Shown: positions 36,769 through 48,492 of the stretch, piece after piece
How the letters are laid out: the number at the start of each line of letters is the position of its first letter
Numbering within the stretch: the first letter of the stretch is position 1
NCBI GenBank assembly: GCA_012931725.1
Contig: WHSA01001455.1
Location: forward strand, 248,001 to 312,000
Direction: 5' to 3'
DNA from: Litsea cubeba
Taxonomy: Eukaryota > Streptophyta > Magnoliopsida > Laurales > Lauraceae
Length of the DNA: 64,000 nt
Notes under the pieces: generated by a model
The model's database searches: none
What the model saw: only the letters and a program-made list of their open reading frames with translations
What the model was told of the DNA's origin: nothing
Translations under genes and position numbers: made by a program

Positions 36769-37122
36769 TAGGGCTGATCAACCGGATCCCTAAAATGAAG
36801 GACCGAACCGGTCCAAACCGCTTCGGTTGGACCACTTAAAGTGGTCCGGACCGGTTTCCATTTTTTTTTCATTTTCACCTCACATCTAAAAAGTGGGCAA
36901 ATGTCAAATGAATGAATGATGGATTTTACAAATGGATGCTCAGCTCATGCCTCATGGGCTCATCAATATGAAATTTTTTTTATTATTATTTTAATAAATC
37001 CGGACCCCAAAAGGCCTGGATCGGACTGGATCGGATTTGGACCACTAAGACTGCAAATCCGGTCCGGTCTGGTCCGGTTTTGTGATCCGGTCCGGTCTGC
37101 AGTCCGGTTCTGTGCAGCCCTA
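36769..37122. mobile_element. Complete hAT-type MITE with 8-bp target duplication
   Basis: 354 bp, with terminal inverted repeats TAGGGCTG...CAGCCCTA flanked by perfect CCCTCCAT copies at 36761-36768 and 37123-37130. The 2.1-kb units carry the unoccupied site with one CCCTCCAT (for example 39082). The interior has no coding frame and is rich in GGTCCGG/CCGGACC motifs, including the inverted repeat GGACCACTTAAAGTGGTCC. An 8-bp duplication and TAGGG ends are hallmarks of the hAT superfamily; the element is non-autonomous. Confidence 0.88.
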
Positions 37123-38615
37123 CCCTCCATGACTCCTAGCTAGGGATAGCCTCTACGCAGGATGGGAGTTTATTTGGAGCGGCTTAGATTTTTTATAAAT
37201 AGGCTCTACTATGGTTTGTGAAGCTCCATCATATAATCATTTTTCGTTTGGATGCCAGGACTTCTAGTAACAACATTGCCTCACAGGGTTCTGGTTAAGC
37301 CACTGATGGATGCGTGCATTGCACGTAGTTGTTAATAAAAGACTCACTTTGACTGTACTCAACTCAAGGTTGGCAGTGTGGTCTCCTGAGCTCAAGTTGG
37401 CATCAAATTCAAATCAATAGTCTTGAATAGGCCTATAGAAAACTACAACCACATCATGAAAGCTGACCGAACTTCCCTGATCAGATTACCAAGAAAATCA
37501 AGTCTCTGGAATTCTGACCGAACTTAATTCGGTTAGCCGAAAAGCTGGCCGAACTTCCCTGATCAGATTACCCAGAAAATCAAGTCTCTAGAATTCTGAC
37601 CGAACTGAATTCGGTTAGCCGAAAAGCTGGCCGAACTTCCCTGATCAGATTACCCAGAAAATCAAGTCTTTGGAATTCTGACCGAACTTATTTCGGTCAG
37701 CCGAATCGTATTTCGGTCAACCGAAAAGCTGACCGACCAGCTGACAGAAACTGCACAGAAATGCAGAATTGAGATCCAGATTGTTTGTTTTGAAGCCTAA
37801 TGTATACATGCTGAATTTGGTTAATGTCTAAGTCTTCATAGGTGTAAACTCAGTTTTCCGAATACATGATTAAAATGATATTCATCAAAGATAGTATGTG
37901 TATTGAGAAACGAATGTTTCACTGATCTGTTTGGCTTAGAAATCTAACCAATTCTCATTATAGTCCTTAACTCATTGAACGAGCTGCACCGACATAATAC
38001 ACTATACATGAAATGAATAACCAACATGAAATGAAAAGTTACGAAAGGTAAAAATGTATTGAATTGGATAATGAATCATTCCTGCTGCAGCAGATGTGAG
38101 AAGTGTTCCGAAACCTCGTGGAAGTTAGTGATCTCGGATCAAGACACTGACCTATTCCACACCATTTGATATTACCAAAGTCATGTAATTAAACGTGAAC
38201 AATCATTGAATAAAGCGTGCCCTAATAGATATCAACTTAATGATATTACTGGGTCCGTTATTATGAATGGTAAGGAAATGAATTAAATGTTATATATATC
38301 GAATTGTTTAAATTGATTATTTGATAGCTAGAACTATCATAGACATTTATGCATTTATTGAACCATCGTGTTCATGGTACTATTGATGAATGTCACAGGC
38401 ACAGATGCCCGTGCAAGTCCTGCCGAAGCCGCGCCTCCAGCGGAGAATGCCCGCCCGATACCTCCAGGAGGTTTAATCGAGTGGATTTAATTCCGGAGGG
38501 CGAATGGAATCCTTTTTGGGAATAAGTTAGAATTAGATTTTTTGAATCATTTTGGTGTAATTGAAGTCTCCGTATTGTATTAAGAATAATCAAATCTCGG
38601 GTCCGGGTCATGACA
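37123..38615 (+). repeat. 2.1-kb unit 1, left part replaced by unit 4 of array 1
   Basis: Starts at the MITE target duplication. Three 82-bp repeats at 37462-37707. LTR-like part about 37444-38615, with a 186-bp deletion near 38587 compared with unit 3 (shared AT at the break). Sequence type A: GTGCAAGTCCTGCCG and CCTCCAGGAGG, as in unit 3. Confidence 0.85.
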
Positions 38616-40759
38616 ATAAATGATTAGCTCGGGGATGGGACGTGCATACCACTTCTCCAGCCATTCAACCCATTAAAAGGTGACCATTAAAGTGCACCAA
38701 CATGTGAAGCTGGTCACCATCTTGGAAGGCATATGAGAATTATAAACCAACAGGCTGAGAAAATCTTGGCTTGGGGCCTATAAATTGATTGAGTGGAATA
38801 TGAATATCTAACAATTTACAGCTCTAAGATTTGTAAGGAAGAGGGGAAAAGAGAACAAATGAGAAACTGGTTCCTTGGGAAAAGCTGTATGAGTTTACTG
38901 CATTTTATATTAGCATGAGCTCCTATAACGCTCATGATTTCATTTTAGACACACGAGGCTTCCTTTTCATGACCAACCCGCACATACATATCACACTCCC
39001 ATGCTAATTTAAGTCACAATTTTCACATGTTAGTCGGTACTTCCTGAGCTCAAGTAAGTGGATTAAAATCCAATTAATTGCCCCTCCATGACTCCAAGCT
39101 AGGGATAGCCTCTACGCGGGATGGGAGTTTATTTGGAGCGGCTTAGATTTTTAATAAATAGGCTCTACTATGGTTTGTGAAGCTCCATCACATAATCATT
39201 TTTCGTTTGGATGCCTGGACTTCTAGTAACAACATTGCCTCACAGGGTTCTGGTTAAGCCACTGATGGATGCGTGCATTGCATGTAGTTGTTAATAAAAG
39301 ACTCACTTTGACTGTACTCAACTCAAGGTTGGCAGTGTGGTCTCCTGAGCTGAAGTTGGTGTCAAATCCAAATCATTAGTTTTAATTAGGCCTATAGAAA
39401 ACTGCAACCACATCATGAAAGCTGGCCGAACTTCCCTGATCAGATTATCCAGAAAATCAAGTCTCCGGAATTCTGACCGAACTGAATTCGGTTAGACGAA
39501 AAGCTGGCCGAACTTCCCTGATCACATTACCTAGAAAATCAAGTCTCTGGAATTCTGACCGAACTGAATTCGGTTAGCCGAAAAGCTGGCCGAACTTCCC
39601 TGATTAGATTACCCAGAAAATCAAGTCTTTGGAAGTCTGACCGAACTTATTTCGGTCAGCCGAATCGTATTTCGGTCAACCGAAAGGCTGACCGACCAGC
39701 TGACAAAAAGTGCATAGAAATGCAGAATTGAGGTCCAGATTGTTTGTTTTGAGGCCTAATGTATACTGGCTGAATTTTGTTAATGTCTAAGCCTTCATAG
39801 GTGTAAACTTAATTTTCCGAATAATGATTAAAATGATATTCATAAAAAATAATATGTGTATTGGAAAACGAATGTTTCACTCATCTGTTTGGTTTGGAAG
39901 TCTAACCAATTCTCATTATAGTCTTGAACTCATTGAACGAGCTGCACTGACATAATACACCGTACATGAAATGAATAGCCAACATGAAATGAAAAGTCAC
40001 GAACGGTAACAATGTATTTAATTGAATAACGAATCATTCCTGCTGCAGCAGATGTGAGAGGTGTTCTGCAACCTCATGGAAGTTAGTGATCTCTGATCAA
40101 GACACTAACCTATTCCACACCATTTGATATTACCAAAGTCATATAATTGAACGTGAACAATCATTGAATAAAGAGTACCCTAGTAGATATCAACTTAATG
40201 ATATTACTGGGTCCGTTATTATGAATGGTAAAAAAATGAATTAAATGTTTTATATATCGAATTGTTTACATTGGTTATTTGATAGCTAGAACTATCATAG
40301 ACAATTATGTATTTGTTGAACCGTCGTGTTTATGGTACTATTGCTGAATGTCATAGACACAGATGCCCGTGCCGGTCCTGCCGAAGCCGCGCCTCCAGTG
40401 GCGAATGCCCGCTCGATACCTCCGGGAGGTTTAATCGAGTGGATTTAATTCCGGAGGACGAATGGAATCCTTTTTGGGAATAAGTTAGAATTAGATTTTG
40501 TGAATCATTTTGGTGTAATTGAAGTCCCCGTATTGTATTAAGTATACGATGGTTGACTTCCTTGAACATAGAACTGAACTTTTATATTGTGTTTTCGTCA
40601 ATGTATATTCTTCGCAATTTTATACAGTTGACAAGTTAGGTTGTGATCCCTTGTGAGTTTTGATTTAGCTTTTGTCAATTCAGAATTTACGGGAGTAAGT
40701 ATGTATTCGCGACTCAGGGTTTGTCCGAGCTAATCAAATCTCGGGACCGGGTTGTGACA
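38616..40759 (+). repeat. 2.1-kb unit 2
   Basis: 2,144 bp. Flank module to about 39089. Three 82-bp repeats at 39421-39666. LTR-like part 39403-40759. Sequence type B: GGTTAGACG in the first 82-bp repeat and CTCCGGAATT, as in unit 4. Confidence 0.9.
39403..40759 (-). mobile_element. LTR-like sequence (solo LTR), representative in unit 2
   Basis: On the minus strand it starts TGTCACAACCCGGTCCCGAG; most units have TGTCACGACCCGG, a common start of plant Ty3/gypsy LTRs. It ends GTGGTTGCA, giving TG...CA over 1,357 bp. A TATA-like run lies near its middle (about 40250). No primer-binding site, polypurine tract or gag-pol frame adjoins it, so if it is an LTR it is a solo one. The right-hand border coincides with the start of the gene-flank module. 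A clear 5-bp target duplication was not found, so the left border is uncertain. Confidence 0.5.
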
Positions 40760-42829
40760 ATAAATGACTAGCTCGGGGAAGGGACATGCATACCACTTCC
40801 CCAGACATTCAACCCGTTAAAATGTGACCATTAAATTGCACCAACATGTGATGTTAGTCACCATCTTGGAAGGCATATGAGAATTATAAACCAATAGGCT
40901 GTGAAAATCTTGGCGTGGGGCTTGTAAATTGATAGAGTGGAATATGAATATCTAACAATTTACAGCTCTAAGATTTGCAAGGAAGAGGGGAAAAGAGAAC
41001 AAATGAGAAACTGGTTCCTTGGGAAAAGCTGCCTCAGTTTATTGCATTTTATATTAGCATGAGTTCCTATAACGCTTATGATTTCATTTTAGACACATGA
41101 GGCTTCCTTTTCATGACCAACCCGCACATACATATCACACTCCCACGCTGATTTAAATCACAATTTTCACATGTCAGTCGGTACTTCCTGGGCTCCAGTA
41201 AGTGGATGAAAATCCAACTAATTGCCCCTCCATGACTCTTAGCTAGGGATAGCCTCTACGCGGGATGGGAGTTTATTTGGAGCGGCGAAGATTTTTAATA
41301 AATAGGCTCTACTATGGTTTGTGAAGCTCCATCACATAATCATTTTTCGTTTGGATGCCAAGACTTCTAGTAACAATATTGCCTCACAGGGTTCTGGTTG
41401 GCAGTGTGGTCGCCTGAGCCCAAGTTGGCATCAAATCCAAATCTTTAGTCTTAATTAGGCCTATAGAAAACTGCAACCACATCATGAAAGCTGGCCGAAC
41501 TTCCCTGATCAGATTACCAAGAAAATCAAGTCTCTGGAATTCTGACCGAACTTAATTCGGTTAGCCGAAAAGCTGGCCGAACTTCCCTGATCAGATTACC
41601 CAGAAAATCAAGTCTCTAGAATTCTGACCGAACTGAATTCGGTTAGCCGAAAAGTTGGCCGAACTTCCCTGATCAGATTACCCAGAAAATCAAGTCTTTG
41701 GAATTCTGACCGAACTTATTTCGGTCAGCCGAATCGTATTTCGGTCAACCGAAAAGCTGACCGACCAGCTGATAGAAACTGCACAGAAATGCAGAATTGA
41801 GGTTCAGATTGTTTGTTTTGAAGCCTAATGTATACGTGCTGAATTTTGTTAATGTCTAAGTCTTCATAGGTGTAAACTCAGTTTTCCGAATACATGATTA
41901 AAATGATATTCATCAAAGATAGTATGTGTATTGAGAAACGAATGTTTCACTGATCTGTTTGGCTTAGAAGTCTAACCAATTCTCATTATAGTCCTTAACT
42001 CATTGAACGAGCTGCACCGACATAATACACTATACATGAAATGAATAACCAACATGAAATGAAAAGTTACGAAAGGTAAAAATGTATTGAATTGAATAAT
42101 GAATCATTCCTGCTGCAGCTGATGTGAGAAGTGTTCCGAAACCTCGTGGAAGTTAGTGATCTCGGATCAAGACACTGACCTATTCCACACCATTTGATAT
42201 TACCAAAGTCATGTAATTAAACGTGAACAATCATTGAATAAAGCGTGCCATAGTAGATATCAACTTAATGATATTACTGGGTCCGTTATTATGAATGGTA
42301 AGGAAATGAATTAAATGTTATATATATCGAATTGTTTACATTGGTTATTTGATAGCTAGAACTCTCATAGACAATTATGTATTTATTGAACCGTCATGTT
42401 CATGGTACTATTGATGAATGTCACAGGCACAGATGCCCGTGCAAGTCCTGCCGAAGCCGCGCCTCCAGCGGAGAATGCCCGCCCGATACCTCCAGGAGGT
42501 TTAATCGAGTGGATTTAATTCCGGAGGGCGAATGGAATCCTTTTTGGGAATAAGTTAGAATTAGATTTTGTAAATCATTTTGGTGTAATTGAAGTCTCCG
42601 TATTGTATTAAGAATCCGGTGGTTGACTTCCTTGAACATAGAACTGAACTTATATATTTTGTTTTCGTCAATGTATATTTTCCGTAATTTTATACAGTTG
42701 ACAGGTTATGTTGTGATCCCTAGTGAGTTTCGTTTTAGATTTTGTTAATTCGGAATTTACGGGAGTAAGTATGTATTCACGACTCGGGGTTTGTCCGAGA
42801 TAATCAAATCTCGGGACCGGGTCATGACA
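40760..42829 (+). repeat. 2.1-kb unit 3
   Basis: 2,070 bp, type A. Three 82-bp repeats at 41490-41735. LTR-like part 41472-42829. The spacer has lost roughly 75 bp at 41396-41400, where CTGGTT is joined to GGCAGTG; both ends of the missing stretch carry GGTT. Confidence 0.9.
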
Positions 42830-44313
42830 ATAAATGACTAGCTCGGGGAAGGGACGTGCATACCACTTCTCTAGCCATTCAACCCATTAAAAGGTGACCA
42901 TTAAAGTGCACCAACATGTGAAGCCGGTCACCATCTTGGAAGGCATATGAAAATTATGAACCAACAGGCTGAGAAAATCTTGGCTTGGGGCCTATAAATT
43001 GATTGAGTGGAATATGAATATCTAACAATTTACAGCTCTAAGATTTATTAGGAAGAGGGGAAAAGAGAACAAATGAGAAACTGGTTCCTTGGGAAAAGCT
43101 GTATGAGTTTACTGCATTTTATATTAGCATGAGCTCCTATAACGCTCATGATTTCATTTTAGACACACGAGGCTTTCTTTTCATGACCAACCCGCACATA
43201 CATATCACACTCCCATGCTAATTTAAGTCACAATTTTCACATGTTAGTCGGTACTTCCTGAGCTCAAGTAAGTGGATTAAAATCCAATTAATTGCCCCTC
43301 CATGACTCCAAGCTAGGGATAGCCTCTACGCGGGATGGGAGTTTATTTGGAGCGGCTTAGATTTTTAATAAATAGGCTCTACTATGGTTTGTGAAGCTCC
43401 ATCACATAATCATTTTTCGTTTGGATGCCTGGACTTCTAGTAACAACATTGCCTCACAGGGTTCTGGTTAAGCCACTGATGGATGCGTGCATTGCATGTA
43501 GTTGTTAATAAAAGACTCACTTTGACTGTACTCAACTCAAGGTTGGCAGTGTGGTCTCCTGAGCTCAAGTTGGTGTCAAATCCAAATCATTAGTTTTAAT
43601 TAGGCCTATAGAAAACTGCAACCACATCATGAAAGCTGGCCGAACTTCCCTGATCAGATTATCCAGAAAATCAAGTCTCCGGAATTCTGACCGAACTGAA
43701 TTCGGTTAGACGAAAAGCTGGCCGAACTTCCCTGATCACATTACCTAGAAAATCAAGTCTCTGGAATTCTGACCGAACTGAATTCGGTTAGCCGAAAAGC
43801 TGGCCGAACTTCCTTGATTAGATTACCCAGAAAATCAAGTCTTTGGAAGTCTGACCGAACTTATTTCGGTCAGCCGAATCGTATTTCGGTCAGTAGAAAG
43901 GCTGACCGACCAGCTGACAGAAACTGCATAGAAATGCAGAATTGAGGTTCAGATTGTTTGTTTTGAAGCATAATGTATACTGGCTGAATTTTGTTAATGT
44001 CTAAGCTTTCATTGGTGTAAACTCAGTTTTCCGAATAATGATTAAAATGATATTCATCAAAAATAGTATGTGTATTGGAAAACGAATGTTTCGCTCATCT
44101 GTTTGGCTTAGAAGTCTAACCAATTCTCATTATAGTCCTTAACTCATTGAACGAGCTGCACTGACATAATACACCGTACATGAAATAAAATGCCAACATG
44201 AAATGAAAAGTCACGAACGGTAACAATGTATTGAATTGAATAACGAATCATTCCTGCTGCAGCAGATGTGAGAGGTGTTCTGCAACCTCGTGGAAGTTAG
44301 TGAGAGGTGTTCT
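42830..44313 (+). repeat. 2.1-kb unit 4, internally deleted
   Basis: Type B. Three 82-bp repeats at 43635-43880. LTR-like part starts at 43617 and stops near 44300, where roughly 690 bp (LTR right half plus start of the next flank module) are missing. Confidence 0.9.
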
Positions 44314-44316
44314 GCA
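44268..44316 (+). other. Deletion scar with templated 17-nt duplication
   Basis: GTGAGAGGTGTTCTGCA occurs at 44268-44284 and again at 44300-44316, immediately at the break between unit 4 and the next flank module. Other units have the motif only once at this point. A short copied filler at a deletion break suggests polymerase-theta-type end joining. Confidence 0.75.
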
Positions 44317-46430
44317 TACCACTTCCCCAGCCATTCAACCCGTTAAAATGTGACCATTAAATTGCAGCAACATGTGAAGCTAGTCACCATCTTGGAAGGC
44401 ATATGGGAATTATAAACCAACAGGCTGAGAAAATCTTGGCTTGGGGCCTGTAAATTGATAGAGTGGAATATGAATATCTAATAATTTACAGCTCTAAGAT
44501 TTGCAAGGAAGAGGGGAAAAGAGAACAAATGAGAAACTGTTTCCTTGTGAAAAGCTGTCTCAGTTTACTGCATTTTATATTAGCATGAGTTCCTATAACG
44601 CTTATGATTTCATTTTAGACACACGAGGCGTCCTTTTCATGACCAACCCGCACATACAAATCACACTCCCACGCTGATTTAAATCACAATTTTTACATGT
44701 CAGTCGGTACTTCCTGAGCTCAAGTAAGTGGATGAAAATCCAACTAATTGCCCCTCCATGACTCCTAGCTAGGGATAGCCTCTACGCGGGATGGGAGCTT
44801 ATTTGGAGCGGCGAAGATTTTTAATAAATAGGCTCTACTATGGTTTGTGAAGCTCCATCACATAATCATTTTTCGTTTGGATGCCAAGACTTCTAGTAAC
44901 AACATTGCCTCACAGGGTTCTAGTTAAGCCACTGATGGATGCGTGCATTGCACGTAGTTGTTACTAAAATACTGACTTTGACTGTACACAACTCTAGGTT
45001 GGCAGTGTGGTCGCCTGAGCCCAAGTTGGCATCAAATCCAAATCATTAGTCTTAATTAGTCCTATTGAAAAGTGCAACCACATCATGAAAGCTGGCCGAA
45101 CTTCCCTGATCAGATTATTCAGAAAATCAAGTCTCTGGAGTTCTGACCGAACTGAATTCGGTTCGACGAAAAGCTGACCGAACTTCCCTGAATACATTAC
45201 CCAGAAAATCAAGTCTCTGGAATTCTGACCGAACTGAATTCGGTTGGCCGAAAGGCTGGCCGAACTTCCCAGATTAGATTACCCAGAAAATCAAGTCTCT
45301 GGAATTCTGACTGAACTGAATTCGGTTAGCAGAAAAGCTGGCCGAGCTTCCCGGATCAGATTACCCAGAAAATCAAGTCTTTGGAATTCTGACCGAACTT
45401 ATTTCGGTCAGCCGAATCATATTTCGGTCACCCGAAAAGCTGACCGACCAGCTGACAGAAACTGCACAGAAATACAAAATTGAGGTCTAGATTTTTTGTT
45501 TTGAAGCCTAATGTATACATGCTGAATTTTGTTTATGTCTAAGCCATCATAGGTGTAAACTCAATTTTCCAAATATATGATTAAAATGATATTCATCAAA
45601 AATAGTATGTGTATTGGAAAACGAATGTTTCACTCATCTGTTTGGCTTAGAAATCTAACCAATTCTCATTATAGTCCTTAACTCATTGAACGAGCTGCAC
45701 TGACAAAATAACATCTGCAGCAGATGTTAGAGTTGTTCTGGAACCTCGTGGAAGTTTACAATCACTGATCAAGACACTGACCTATTCCACACCATTTGAT
45801 ATTACCAAAGTCATGTAATTGAGCGTGAACAATCATCGAATAAAGTGTGCCCTAGTAGATATCAACTTAATGATAATACTGGGTCCCTTATTATGAATGG
45901 TAAGAAAATGAATTAAATGTTATATATATCGAATTGTTTACATTAGTTATTTGATAGCTAGAACTATCATAGACAATTATGTATTTGTTGAACCGTCGTG
46001 CTCATGGTACTATTGATGAATGTCACAGGCACAGATGCCCGTGCCGGTCCTGCCGAAGTTGCGCCTCTAGCGGAGAATGCCCGACCGATATCTCCGGGAG
46101 GTTTAATTGAGTGTATTTAATTCCGGAGGGCGAATGGAATCCTTTTTGGGAATAAGTTAGAATTAGATTTTGTGAAAAATTTTGGTGTAATTGAAGTCCC
46201 CGTATGGTATTAAGTATACGGTGGTTGACTTCCTTGAACATAGAACTGAACTTATATATTATGTTTTCGTCAATCAATATTTTCCGCAATTTTATACAGT
46301 TGACAGGTTATGTTGTGATCCCTGTGAGTTTTGTTTTAGCTTTTGTTAATTCGAAATTTACGGGAGTAAGTATGTATTCGCGACTCGGGGTTTGTCCGAG
46401 CTAATCAATTCTCGGGACCGGGTCGTGACA
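44314..46430 (+). repeat. 2.1-kb unit 5
   Basis: Flank module lacks its first roughly 30 bp. Four 82-bp repeats at 45091-45418. LTR-like part 45073-46430, carrying the roughly 100-bp deletion (TGACAAAATAACATC near 45702) also seen in units 9-12. Confidence 0.9.
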
Positions 46431-48492
46431 AGAAATGACTAGCTCGGGGAAGGGGCATGCATACCACTTCCCCAGCCATTCAACCTGTTAAAATGTGACC
46501 ATTAAATTGCACCAACATGTGAAGCTGGTCTCTATCTTGGAAGGCATATGAGAATTATAAACCAACAGGCTGAGAAAATCTTGGCTTGGGGCCTGTAAAT
46601 TGATTGAGTGGAATATGAATACCTAACAATTTACAGCTCTAAGATTTGCAAGGAAGAGGGGAAAAGAGAACAAATGAGAAACCGGTTCCTTGGGAAAAGC
46701 TGCCTCAGTTTACTGCATTTTATATTAGCATGAGTTCCTATAACGCTCATGATTTCATTTTAGATACACGAGGCTTCCTTTTCATGAGCAAGCCGCACAT
46801 ACATATCACACTCCCACGCTGATTTAAATCACAATTTTCACATGTCAGTGGGTACTTCCTGAGCTCAAGTAGGTGGATGAAAATCCAACCAATTGCCCCT
46901 CCATGACTCCTAACTAGGGATAGCCTCTACGCGGGATGGGAGTTTATTTCGAGCGACGAAGATTTTTAATAAATAGGCTCTACTATGGTTTGTGAAGCTC
47001 CATCACATAATCATTTTTTGTTTCGATGCCAGGACTTCTAGTAACAACATTGCCTCACAGGGTTCTGGTTAAGCCACGGATGGATGCGTGCATTGCACGT
47101 AGTTGTTAATGAAAGACTCATTTTGACTGTACTCAACTCAAGGTTGGCAGTGTGGTCTCGTGAGCCCAAGTTGGCATCAAATCCAAATTATTAGTTTTAA
47201 TTAGGCCTATAGAAAACTACAACCACATCGTGAAAGCTGGCCGAACTTCCCTGATCAGATTATCCAGAAAAACAAGTCTCTGGAATTCTGACCGAACTAA
47301 ATTCGGTTAGACGAAAAGCTGGCCGAACATCCCCGATCACATTACCCAGAAATCAAGTCTCTAGAATTCTGACCAAACTTATTTCGGTCAGCCGAATCGT
47401 GTTTCGGTCAGCCGAATCTTGTTTCGGTCAACCGAAAAGCTGACCGACCAGCTCACAGAAATTGCACAAAAATGCAGAATTTAGGTCCAGATTGTTTGTT
47501 TTGAAGCCTACTATATACAGGCTGAATTTTGTTAATGTCTAAGCCTTCATTGGTGTAAACTCAGTTTTCCGAATACATGATTAAAATGATATTCATCAAA
47601 AATAGTATACGTATTGGAAAACAAATTTTTCACTCATCTGTTTGGCTTAGAAGTCTAAATAATTCTCATTATAGTCCTTAACTGATTGAACGAGCTGCAC
47701 TGACATAATACACCGTACATGAAATGAATAACCAACTTGAAATGAAAAGTTACGAACAGTAACAATGTATTCAATTGAATAATGAATCATTCCTGCTGCA
47801 GCAGATGTGAGAGGTGTTCTTGAACCTCGTGGAAGTTATTGATCTCTTATCAAGACACTGACCTATTCCACACCATTTGATATAACCAAAGTCATGTAAT
47901 TGAACGTGAACAATGATTGACTAAATAGTACCCTAGTAGATATCAACTAAATGATTTTACTGGGTCCATTATTATGAATGGTAAGGAAATGAATAAATAT
48001 ATCGAAATTTTACATTGGTTATTTGATAGCTAGAACTATCATAGACAATTATGTATTTGTTAAAACCGTCGTGTTCATGGTACTAATGATGAATGTCACA
48101 GGCACAGATGCCCGTGCCGGTCCTGCCGAAGCCGCGCCTCCAGCAGAGAATGCCCGCCCGATACCTCCGGGAGGTTTAATCGAGTGGATTTAATTCCGGA
48201 GGGCGAATGGAATTCTTTTTCGGAATAAGTTAGAATAAGATTTTGTAAATCATTTTGGTGTAATTGATGTCCCCGTATTGTATTAAGTATACGGTGGTTG
48301 ACTTCCTTGAACATATAACTGAACTTATATATTATTTTTCATCAATGTATATTTTCCGCAATTTTATACAGTTCACATGTTATATTGTGATCCCTGTAAG
48401 TTTCGTTTTAGCTTTTGTTAATTCGGAATTTACGGGAGTAAGTATGTATTCGCGACTCGGAGCTTATCAAATCTCGGGACCGGGTCGTGACA
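46431..48492 (+). repeat. 2.1-kb unit 6
   Basis: 2,062 bp. Only two 82-bp repeats (47236-47399). The GTTTCGGTCAGCCGAATC motif just after them is present twice. LTR-like part about 47218-48492. Confidence 0.9.

Larger units (their letters stand above)
29900..37122 (+). repeat. 10-kb tandem unit 4, shortened, array end
   Basis: Colinear with the other units from 29900 to 36738, then joined by a 2,791-bp deletion to the 3' flank just before the MITE. It carries the only complete MITE (36769-37122) and is followed by the 2.1-kb array. It is therefore the right-hand terminal unit and probably keeps the ancestral right edge of the 10-kb unit. Confidence 0.9.

Noticed and set aside
39403..40759. 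Integrated pararetrovirus or complete retroelement
   Set aside because: No gag, protease, reverse transcriptase or integrase frame is present in any unit; at most a solo LTR.
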